Shown here: positions 1-5,236 of the stretch, piece by piece
Numbering within the stretch: position 1 is the first letter of the stretch
How the letters are laid out: each line of letters opens with the position of its first letter
From: Melioribacter roseus
Lineage (GTDB): Bacteria; Bacteroidota; Ignavibacteria; Ignavibacteriales; Melioribacteraceae
Direction: 5' to 3'
Length of the DNA stretch: 5,423 nucleotides
Assembly (NCBI GenBank): GCA_020724325.1
Contig: DYHC01000024.1
Location: forward strand, 7,599 to 13,021
Made by a program: the position numbers and the translations under genes
Notes under the pieces: model-generated
Seen by the model: the letters and a program-made list of their open reading frames with translations, nothing else
Told to the model about the DNA's origin: nothing
Database searches by the model: none

Positions 1-58
1 GCCTCATAAGTAATTGCACAAACAAAAAATCTGTTTACACCGGCTGAAATTAGAGTCT

Positions 59-193
59 GTCCGCCGTTTGCTGAGAGTGACTAAAAAGTAATTTTTAATA
101 ATAAAATAGCCCGCTGATTATGCAGATTAAACTGATTTTCGCAGATTATAAAATTGACTATTACTTTTTAGCCGCTCTCTTTTTCTGGCGGAC
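59..193. repeat. Imperfect inverted-repeat element, about 135 bp, 34-nt arms
   Basis: The left arm (59-92) and right arm (160-193) are inverted copies. The outer 7 bases (GTCCGCC at 59-65, GGCGGAC at 187-193) match exactly, the next 7 do not, and the inner 20 bases (73-92 against 160-179) match with two transition differences. The longest exact inner match is TAAAAAGTAAT. The 67-bp centre (93-159) holds a separate direct duplication. No reading frame or transposase is present, so this is a structured non-coding repeat, possibly MITE-like or an intergenic palindromic repeat. It lies downstream of the exported barrel gene and could fold in its 3' transcript. There is no U-tract, so I do not call it an intrinsic terminator. 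Confidence 0.75.
114..148. repeat. Internal direct duplication of CTGATT..GCAGATTA
   Basis: Two near-identical units lie in tandem inside the centre of the larger inverted repeat: CTGATTATGCAGATTA at 114-129 and CTGATTTTCGCAGATTA at 132-148, two bases apart. They share CTGATT at the left and GCAGATTA at the right and differ by a one-base length change and substitutions between. The pattern resembles dispersed intergenic repeats seen in many environmental bacterial genomes; that comparison is from memory and unchecked. Confidence 0.6.
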
Positions 194-238
194 TTGTCCG
201 CCGGTTGCTGGCGGGCTTGTCCGCCGTTTGCTGGCGGA
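185..238. repeat. GC-rich 23-bp tandem repeat with hairpin core, 2.3 copies
   Basis: Unit 1 (185-207) and unit 2 (208-230) are 23 bp each and differ at two positions (192 A against 215 G; 204 G against 227 T). A third unit starts at 231 and breaks off after CTGGCGGA (238). Each unit contains a small palindrome: GGCGGAC-TT-GTCCGCC in unit 1 (187-202), with one pair altered in unit 2 (210-225). A 16-bp stretch of the same repeat (58-73 identical to 218-233) is present on the other side of the inverted repeat. The GC richness stands out from the AT-rich surroundings. It resembles REP/BIME-type palindromic intergenic repeats. It may stabilise or end the upstream minus-strand transcript, but nothing in the sequence proves a function. 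Confidence 0.8.
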
Positions 239-303
239 TTATGAGTGTGCTGTTGTTTAATAATTTTACTTTTGATACAACCTCTATAATATTTTATTTT
301 CGG

Positions 304-1599
304 TCAATTCGAAATTATAATTGTAGAGCCCCCGCCGCTGTTACCAAACCTTGGGTTAACTATATTATTATAAATTGAACCGAATGAATATGATAGTCCT
401 ATTCCTCCCCAGTATGAATATCCGGTTTCTAACTGACGGCGTTGTAAAAGAACTTCTTCTAGTGAAGCACTGCCTCTTGGCAGTGAGATTTGATTTCTTA
501 TCTTTGAATAACCTCCATAGACGCTGAATGATAATCCTTTTACAATTTTCCACGATATGCTTCCAAATAATTCCAGTTCGTATTTGCTCATATCATGAAA
601 ATAATTTGCTCCGGTTAAAGTCAAACTTGTACTTCCCCACGGTTCAATGATTGACAATGTAGAAGATAACTGCTGGCTGACCAAAGACTCTTTTGTCTTA
701 AGAAATATTGTTTCTTCAAAATAGCTGTTGTATGTAGGTGATATCCGATAATTTATTCTTAACTGTCTCTGATTAGATTCCGAATATGGAAAAACATTAT
801 ACTCAACTGCCGGGGCAATATATGCGCTTAATGAAATGTTGGAATAAGTAGACCTGAATAGATATGCATTAAACCCCCATGACCAGTGATTATTGATCGA
901 GAAGTATGCAGAGCCATCAAAGCTTTGATTCCTAGACACGCTTTTAATACTAACATCAACGGTTCCATCAAAAAATTTGAAATTATTTTCGGTATATGAA
1001 TTTGAGAACCGCATATTTATTTTTAAGTCGTCTGTAACCCTGTTTGCGCTGAATGATCCGTTTAGCCAGTTATAATTGCTTTTTTCCTCGCCATTAATAT
1101 TGATGTTCAAGCTTGCCTTAAAAAACCAGAAATCCCAATCGTCTTTCGGTTTTTCTGTTTGTTGTTTCAGCTTTGCAAATGATATTGTCATCTGGTCGGC
1201 AACCCTGGATTTACCAATGTACCTGACCAACCCTATCTTTAGTGCATTTACAGTTTTCTCGCGTACTTTGTCATCCGAATCTGTCTGGTCTGTTGCAAAT
1301 TTTATTGTATCATTGATTCCATTGAACTGGTTCTGCCCGATAAAAAAAAGCGAATATTCAGTTCCTAATGCGCCGGTACGTTGCGATACAAAAAGAACGT
1401 GCACATCGGAATCAATTCTATCGTTAACATAATTAACAATCTGAATCTGTTCTTTAATATAATTAACATCGCACCGACTGCAGTCGATGTAGACCTTGGG
1501 TGCTCCTTCTTTAATTAAATTCTGATCCAATTGAGAAAAATTTGTTGATGCAGAAAGGAGAAAGATTATAAACGACAAAACAAATTTTACTTTTTCCAC
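304..1599 (-). CDS. Exported protein: CxxC N-terminal module plus outer-membrane beta-barrel, function unknown
   Basis: This 431-residue protein begins with a signal peptide (basic start, hydrophobic residues 6-17, likely cleavage near Ser22/Gln23). Residues 34-150 form a mixed alpha/beta module opening with PKVYIDCSRCD, a CxxC at Cys40/Cys43, followed by a conserved-looking NYVNDR..DVHVL stretch and an RTG..GTEY stretch. From about residue 150 to the end the sequence alternates polar and hydrophobic/aromatic residues in strand-length segments, as in an outer-membrane beta-barrel, and closes with YSFGSIYNNIVNPRF (404-418) and a Gly/Ser-rich tail. I recall similar unnamed proteins in Bacteroidota-like genomes but cannot assign a family number or function. 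The start is GTG: an in-frame TAA lies directly before it and GGAGG sits 4 nt upstream. The gene has its own leader region and is probably monocistronic. CDS and export are well supported; the barrel is inferred from pattern. Confidence 0.92.
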   Translation of the reverse strand: MEKVKFVLSFIIFLLSASTNFSQLDQNLIKEGAPKVYIDCSRCDVNYIKEQIQIVNYVNDRIDSDVHVLFVSQRTGALGTEYSLFFIGQNQFNGINDTIKFATDQTDSDDKVREKTVNALKIGLVRYIGKSRVADQMTISFAKLKQQTEKPKDDWDFWFFKASLNININGEEKSNYNWLNGSFSANRVTDDLKINMRFSNSYTENNFKFFDGTVDVSIKSVSRNQSFDGSAYFSINNHWSWGFNAYLFRSTYSNISLSAYIAPAVEYNVFPYSESNQRQLRINYRISPTYNSYFEETIFLKTKESLVSQQLSSTLSIIEPWGSTSLTLTGANYFHDMSKYELELFGSISWKIVKGLSFSVYGGYSKIRNQISLPRGSASLEEVLLQRRQLETGYSYWGGIGLSYSFGSIYNNIVNPRFGNSGGGSTIIISN

Positions 1600-1602
1600 T
1601 TA

Positions 1603-1608
1603 CCCTCC
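1603..1608 (-). promoter_or_regulatory. Strong Shine-Dalgarno sequence deciding the GTG start
   Basis: On the minus strand the bases before the start read TTGGAGGGTAAGTG. GGAGG lies only 4 nt before the GTG, and the TAA between them is an in-frame stop, so no start further upstream is possible. The other starts in this window show no comparable motif, which makes this one stand out. Confidence 0.7.
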
Positions 1609-1628
1609 AAATATTGGTTCTGGTTGAA

Positions 1629-1650
1629 TTAACAGTCTATAGACCGTTAA
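1629..1650. promoter_or_regulatory. 22-bp near-perfect palindrome, candidate operator of the barrel gene
   Basis: The 22 bases form an uninterrupted palindrome with a single mismatched pair: TTAAC at one end, GTTAA at the other and the perfect core GTCTATAGAC (1635-1644). A second 10-bp palindrome, CCGTTAACGG (1644-1653), overlaps its right end. The site lies 30-51 bp upstream of the GTG start and just downstream of a TATAAT box, where a dimeric repressor would cover the transcription start. There is almost no loop, which favours a protein site over an RNA hairpin. The regulator is unknown and not encoded here. Confidence 0.45.
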
Positions 1651-1653
1651 CGG

Positions 1654-1659
1654 ATTATA
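1654..1659 (-). promoter_or_regulatory. -10-like TATAAT box for the barrel gene
   Basis: A perfect TATAAT hexamer reads on the minus strand 54 bp upstream of the GTG start. No -35 hexamer lies at the usual 16-18 bp: the best candidate, TTTACA, is only 12 bp away. AT-rich sequence gives such hexamers by chance, so this is a tentative promoter. It is supported mainly by the palindrome placed where transcription would start. Confidence 0.25.
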
Positions 1660-1662
1660 AAT

Positions 1663-1689
1663 AAAAATTATTGTAAAGCTTGTTACAAT
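1663..1689 (-). terminator. Weak terminator-like hairpin after the DinB-like gene
   Basis: About 20 bp past the stop of the DinB-like gene, the minus strand has ATTGTAA and TTACAAT arms (7 bp, 1683-1689 and 1670-1676) around a 6-base loop, then AATTTTT. The stem is almost all A/T, so termination would be inefficient. It is the only terminator-like structure between this gene and the next. Confidence 0.35.
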
Positions 1690-1709
1690 TCAATAATCTT
1701 TTAGGGAAT

Positions 1710-2198
1710 TTATTTTTTGATCATAGCTTTATGAATGAAAGAGATCTGAGCCGAGTGGTACACATTATGCTGAATTAGACCAAGTATCATAGAGTTAAAC
1801 GTAATTCCTGTACCGAGCGGCAAATTTCTATCCGTTCCAACCGTATTATCTAATTTAGATTCAGGAAAAATTTTGATTGAATTAATAATCTTCATCGAAT
1901 CATCGAGAAACTTATCAACCAAACCGTTCCAATCGAGATCCTTATAATCCGATGGTTCGGGCCAGTCACCAATTTCGGGTTCTTTAGGTTCGGCGCCGCA
2001 TAACCGGTTGTTAACTTCTTCTGTCCATGCACACATGTGTAGAAGTATCTCTTCCATAGAATGTATGGAAGTTGAAACCCGCTTCTTCGATTTATTCAGA
2101 TTTGCTGATTCTAGAATTTTTTTAACCGATGAACCATACCATGGCTCTCCAAAAATTGTGTTGTAAAATTCTTCAGCTAAAATTTCATTTCGCTTCAT
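1710..2198 (-). CDS. DinB-superfamily putative metal-dependent protein
   Basis: This 162-residue protein has the size and layout of the DinB four-helix-bundle superfamily. Many members bind a metal through three histidines, and several act as thiol-dependent transferases or hydrolases in bacillithiol/mycothiol-type chemistry or as stress proteins. Visible here are HSMEEILLHMCAW in the second helix (His46, His54) and QHNVYHSAQI near the C-terminus (His144, His148, an HxxxH), which give the expected triad His54/His144/His148. I chose the ATG at 2198. A TTG four codons further upstream (2210) is in frame but is a weaker choice, and neither has a clear ribosome binding site. The gene begins 17 bp after the ClC stop on the same strand, so the two are probably co-transcribed. 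The substrate is unknown. Confidence 0.9.
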   Translation of the reverse strand: MKRNEILAEEFYNTIFGEPWYGSSVKKILESANLNKSKKRVSTSIHSMEEILLHMCAWTEEVNNRLCGAEPKEPEIGDWPEPSDYKDLDWNGLVDKFLDDSMKIINSIKIFPESKLDNTVGTDRNLPLGTGITFNSMILGLIQHNVYHSAQISFIHKAMIKK

Positions 2199-2215
2199 GT
2201 TATTGTACAATTTAT

Positions 2216-4288
2216 TTACCAGGATTCCGTTAGAGCTATTTTTTCATTGGCACCAAATAAAATTAATATATCATCTTCACCAATAATATATTGCGGATCG
2301 GGAATAATGTAATTTGCCTGTTCAGTCTCATTGCCGCTAAAAGGTGTACTTTTCTGTTTTATCATTAATATTTCCAGACCGTATTTATTTCTAAGTTTAA
2401 TTTCTGAAATTTTTCTGCCAATAAATTGCCTGGGCGTAGTTTTTTCAACAATCGAGTAGCCCTCAATTACCCTGGTAAGTTTGTTAATACTTATGGTTTT
2501 AAGTTCGCGTGCAAAACCCTCGGCAACATTGTACTTAATACTCTCCCTGTTATATGCTGCTATTACATCCTGCCTACGAATAATTCCTATAATTTTATTA
2601 CTGCTTGCAACGGGGAATTCATCGCAATCCTTGTTCTCGAAAAGTTTCATTACATAATCCAGATCATCAGATTCCGAAACAATTATTATATCCTTAGAAG
2701 AAATATCCTTTGCAACAAGAACTTCTCTAATATGCTCGTACTCGGTTATAATTGGTCTTATATCCGAGATAGTAATTCTACCGGCTATATTCCCATCTTT
2801 ATCTATTGTGTAGAATGTGTTGTGTTTACTATCTATTAAAGCGCTCAAAACCTTGGGCAGCGGAGTATCTTCCGGAATCAGCACAATATCCTTGTGCATA
2901 ACCTGCTGAACTGTTATTGTTCTCAACAGTAAAACTTCTTTGGATTGTGCCAGTCTATATCCCTGTTTCTCAAGGTGTTTTTCATGAACGGATTTCTTTA
3001 GTGAAATCTGCATAACCATAGTGCTGGCAACTACAGCAAGCATCAAAGGAAGAATAAAAGAATAATCTTTTGTCATTTCGAATATAATCAGTATTGCAGA
3101 AATTGGAATTGAATTGATGCCTCCTAATACAGCGCCCATAGATACAAGTATAAATGCGGTTGTGTCAAATTGAAATCCGAAGAAATAATTTAGTCCTACT
3201 GCATACAAATATCCCAGGCAAGCTCCAATAAATAATGAAGGAGCGAAAACTCCGCCAAATCCACCCGAGTTTAATATTAACGGAACAAGAAATAATTTAA
3301 GGGCGAGCAAAACTAAAACAGTCTTCCACGAAAGTAAATTTGCCAGAATATTGTTAATTCCTATATATCCTATTCCAAAAATTTCTTTATAATAATAACC
3401 GCAAACACCCATCAATAAACCAACTGCAGTCATTACTATCCATTGAGGATATTTTTTCAGTATTTTTTTATTGAATAATGTATCTAATGCATTCGAATAG
3501 CGAATAAACAGAAGAGAAATTAGTCCGGCAATAATTCCGAGTAATGCATACAAATATAGATGCTGATAACCGCCAACATCAGGACTTTGAAATATAAAAA
3601 CCGACTTATTGCCGAGGAAAATTCTTGATATAGAACTTGAAGTAACCGTAGCAAGTATTAGAGCTGAAAAAGTTGCCGTCTTAAATTCATTTAGCAGAAT
3701 AATTTCGAGAGCAAAAAAGATTCCGCCCAATGGAGTATTGAAAATAGCAGCAATAGCAGCCCCTGAACCGGCTGCAGTAAAAACTCTTTTACGCGAGTCG
3801 GATAAATTAAAGAGGTGAGCTAATTTATTTGCCACGCCTCCGCCAAGTTGTGCGGCTGGAGCTTCGGGGCCCATTGTGTTGCCGGAGCCAATACTAATTA
3901 CCGGCGCCAGAAAATGAAAAACAGTATTTCGTAAAGGGATTCTTCCCCCGCGTGTTGCTACGGATTTAATTACTTCTGCAACACCTTTTTTGGAAGCTAC
4001 ATCAGGTGCTATAATTATCATTAAGCTTTGTATAAACATTCCAATTGCGGGAAGTGCTATTACTGCCGCAGCTCCTAAAAAATACAAACCGCCGGCAGTC
4101 TGCTCAAAAAAGAATTCATTAAAAAATTCTATTGAATTGTGGAATAAGACAGTTGCTAAACCAACTACCGCCCCGGTTATAACTGATAGGAATATAAATG
4201 AAGTATAATCTGTTTTAAATATGAAGTGATATATTCGCTTAATAAAATTGGTAATTCCGGATTTATACCTGTCAGCAGTTTGTAACAT
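2216..4288 (-). CDS. ClC-family anion channel/transporter with CBS pair and TrkA-C (RCK-C) domain
   Basis: This 690-residue inner-membrane protein moves anions, by family probably chloride, as a homodimer. The ClC membrane domain covers about 25-430, a CBS pair about 456-583 (nucleotide-type regulatory domains) and a TrkA-C/RCK-C domain about 600-690, including FIGRKISEIKLRNKYGLEIL and the GEDDILILFG end. Recognisable ClC motifs are GPEAP (140-144, gating Glu142), FNTPLGGIFFALE (183-195), GGVFAP (345-350) and the second-half IPISAILIIFEMT (394-406). By my alignment several key positions are unusual: the selectivity-filter GSGIP/GHGVP is KKGVA (100-104), the internal proton-glutamate position is Ile196, and the filter tyrosine is His435. 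The start is the ATG at 4288, with only weak purine-rich sequence (GAAGAAAAAAA) before it. It leads a probable two-gene unit with the DinB-like gene. ClC family assignment is near certain; channel or exchanger mode and the exact ion are not. Confidence 0.97.
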   Translation of the reverse strand: MLQTADRYKSGITNFIKRIYHFIFKTDYTSFIFLSVITGAVVGLATVLFHNSIEFFNEFFFEQTAGGLYFLGAAAVIALPAIGMFIQSLMIIIAPDVASKKGVAEVIKSVATRGGRIPLRNTVFHFLAPVISIGSGNTMGPEAPAAQLGGGVANKLAHLFNLSDSRKRVFTAAGSGAAIAAIFNTPLGGIFFALEIILLNEFKTATFSALILATVTSSSISRIFLGNKSVFIFQSPDVGGYQHLYLYALLGIIAGLISLLFIRYSNALDTLFNKKILKKYPQWIVMTAVGLLMGVCGYYYKEIFGIGYIGINNILANLLSWKTVLVLLALKLFLVPLILNSGGFGGVFAPSLFIGACLGYLYAVGLNYFFGFQFDTTAFILVSMGAVLGGINSIPISAILIIFEMTKDYSFILPLMLAVVASTMVMQISLKKSVHEKHLEKQGYRLAQSKEVLLLRTITVQQVMHKDIVLIPEDTPLPKVLSALIDSKHNTFYTIDKDGNIAGRITISDIRPIITEYEHIREVLVAKDISSKDIIIVSESDDLDYVMKLFENKDCDEFPVASSNKIIGIIRRQDVIAAYNRESIKYNVAEGFARELKTISINKLTRVIEGYSIVEKTTPRQFIGRKISEIKLRNKYGLEILMIKQKSTPFSGNETEQANYIIPDPQYIIGEDDILILFGANEKIALTESW

Positions 4289-4407
4289 TAAATTTTTTTC
4301 TTCATAGAGCTGCCTAAATTTAACTAAAATTGAAAAAACATGTAGCTGTTAATGGAATGTTTCTCATTTAGAATTGGCTAAAAGCAAGATTATTATAAAC
4401 GTGGCAT

Positions 4408-4446
4408 AAAAAAATAATCCGCTTCGCAAAAGGGCGGAGCGGATTA
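4408..4446 (-). terminator. Rho-independent terminator
   Basis: On the minus strand, TAATCCGCTCCGC pairs with GCGAAGCGGATTA (9 bp, one C/A mismatch, then 3 bp) around a 6-base loop, followed directly by seven T (4414-4408). It faces transcription arriving from the YiiD-like gene and separates it from the ClC/DinB unit. On the plus strand the stem is followed by purines instead, so it works in one direction only. Confidence 0.85.
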
Positions 4447-4480
4447 AGGGGAGTGTGGGGGAATAATTTTAATGTTTTTT

Positions 4481-4504
4481 TATCTGTCGGTATTTTGACA
4501 GATA
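4481..4504. repeat. Perfect 8-bp inverted repeat (hairpin)
   Basis: TATCTGTC (4481-4488) and GACAGATA (4497-4504) flank an 8-base loop. Read on the minus strand the stem is followed by A residues, and on the plus strand it is preceded, not followed, by T residues, so it is not a terminator either way. It would be an internal stem of any minus-strand RNA ending at the terminator downstream. Confidence 0.55.
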
Positions 4505-4550
4505 GAATTGCAGCATGGTTTAAATACTTGATAGCAATCTTTAACCCGGC

Positions 4551-4574
4551 TGTCCGGACGTATTAAAACGGACA
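4551..4574. promoter_or_regulatory. Operator-like inverted repeat TGTCCG-N12-CGGACA
   Basis: TGTCCG (4551-4556) and CGGACA (4569-4574) form 6-bp inverted arms 12 bp apart, and the left arm overlaps a perfect 8-bp palindrome GTCCGGAC (4552-4559). A related TGTCTG lies nearby on the minus strand (complement of 4585-4590). The clustering of similar half-sites suggests a regulator site or an RNA stem; neither is proven. Confidence 0.3.
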
Positions 4575-4680
4575 AATATTCCCGCAGACAAATTAAAAAT
4601 GCCGCTCTACCAAACAATTGGCAAATGAATTATAGGTGTGATTGATAAGAGGATAATTCTAGTTAATAGATGTTGTTTAA

Positions 4681-5178
4681 CTATCTGTTCTCCAATATTG
4701 GCTTCGAAAGCATTACATAAGTGCCCTCGTGAACCGCCGCCAAACTTCCTTTTGAATACAATTCTGTTTTTATTCGGATTTTGGCTCTCCCTTTTTCTAA
4801 GAATTCATGTTTGAAATCATTCCAAATCTCGGTAGGCAGGGAGCGATTAATTGCCTCAAAATCCGAAAGGGCTGGACGCAAAAATTTCATTGTCCCTTCT
4901 TTAATTACAAGAGTCCCATTAATATTTTCTTCTGTCATATTGAAATGAATCAATCCCCAGCCGGCAAGAATACCGAGTATTGCAAGACTTCCGCCAAAGA
5001 CAGTCCCGTAATGATTATCGTTTGGTTTTAAAGGAGCAGTAATTCTAATTGAATTATATGTAAGTTCCTTTATAGTAAAATTTATGAAATTGGTTAGAGG
5101 AATATTATGTTTAATATATTCCTCAAGTTTTATCATTTTTTCCTTTAGTGTTTCAGAAAGTATATTGTCTTTAAACAT
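4681..5178 (-). CDS. YiiD C-terminal-type hotdog-fold protein, putative thioesterase
   Basis: This 165-residue cytoplasmic protein matches the YiiD C-terminal domain pattern, a single hotdog fold proposed to act as an acyl-CoA or acyl-ACP thioesterase. The signature is the stretch from APL at residue 48 to WGLIHF near 79: PL-KPNDNHYGTVFGG, then SLAILGILAGWG, with Asn53, Asn55, His56 and the GTxFGGS turn at the start of the long hotdog helix. TLVIKEGTMKFLRPA (89-103) and the late strands RAKIRIKTELYSKG and AAVHEGTYVML fit the remaining sheet. In Escherichia coli YiiD this domain is fused to an acetyltransferase; here it stands alone with a short helical N-terminus (1-25). The start is the first ATG; no Shine-Dalgarno motif is seen. 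A 58-bp gap with a candidate promoter separates it from the phosphatase gene upstream. The substrate is unknown. Confidence 0.9.
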   Translation of the reverse strand: MFKDNILSETLKEKMIKLEEYIKHNIPLTNFINFTIKELTYNSIRITAPLKPNDNHYGTVFGGSLAILGILAGWGLIHFNMTEENINGTLVIKEGTMKFLRPALSDFEAINRSLPTEIWNDFKHEFLEKGRAKIRIKTELYSKGSLAAVHEGTYVMLSKPILENR

Positions 5179-5193
5179 GTTTTCACATAATTA

Positions 5194-5208
5194 ATTTGTA
5201 CAAATATA
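5194..5208 (-). promoter_or_regulatory. Candidate Bacteroidota-type -7 box overlapped by a 12-bp palindrome
   Basis: On the minus strand TATATTTG (5208-5201) fits the Bacteroidota -7 consensus TAnnTTTG exactly, 22 bp before the ATG of the YiiD-like gene. No clear -33 TTTG is seen at the right distance; the nearest is TTTAG around 5228-5232. A perfect palindrome ATTTGTACAAAT (5194-5205) overlaps the box and could be an operator. The short distance to the ATG would give a leader of only about 15 nt. Confidence 0.35.
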
Positions 5209-5236
5209 AAAATTAATTGGAATGCGGCTAAATAAT

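Larger units (their letters stand above)
4289..4680. other. 392-bp structured intergenic region, possible 3' UTR or small RNA
   Basis: No convincing gene lies here; the longest ATG frames seen are under 20 codons. The region holds an intrinsic terminator facing the minus strand (4408-4446), a C-rich minus-strand segment just before it (complement of 4448-4461), a perfect 8-bp hairpin (4481-4504) and an operator-like inverted repeat (4551-4574). The terminator lies about 235 bp past the stop of the YiiD-like gene, far for a simple gene end, so the stretch between may be a long 3' UTR or a separate small RNA. The remaining 120 bp up to the ClC start would hold that gene's promoter. The best -7-like match there is TAAATTTA near 4317-4324, too weak to call. 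Confidence 0.5.

Noticed and set aside
1..7. Possible ATG on the minus strand (7-5) starting a gene that leaves the left edge.
   Set aside because: Only three codons are visible and there is no ribosome binding site, so nothing supports it.
185..238. CRISPR array.
   Set aside because: The 23-bp units abut without spacers and there are only about two of them.
1076..1432. Plus-strand open frame of 118 codons inside the barrel gene, and a similar one at 2426-2839 inside the ClC gene.
   Set aside because: Both lie opposite well-supported genes, show no recognisable domain and have compositions expected of antisense shadows.
2199..2210. TTG start four codons upstream of the DinB-like ATG.
   Set aside because: A rare start codon without a Shine-Dalgarno sequence; the extra residues YNN add nothing to the fold, so the ATG is preferred.
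4288..4305. Five-codon minus-strand frame MKKKI whose TAA overlaps the ClC ATG, like a translationally coupled leader peptide.
   Set aside because: Too short and low in complexity (A-rich) to tell from chance; no attenuator structure is present.
4432..4461. G-quadruplex on the plus strand (G-runs at 4432, 4448 and 4457).
   Set aside because: Only three runs of three or more G, so a standard three-tier quadruplex cannot form; the terminator explains part of the sequence.
4469..4516. 15-codon minus-strand frame beginning MLQFYLSK.
   Set aside because: No ribosome binding site, overlaps the 4481-4504 hairpin and is within chance length.
4601..4615. GTTTGGTAGAGCGGC on the minus strand, like a tRNA D-arm.
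   Set aside because: No matching GCTC upstream, no anticodon stem and no T-arm GGTTCGAATC downstream, so neither a tRNA nor a clear remnant.
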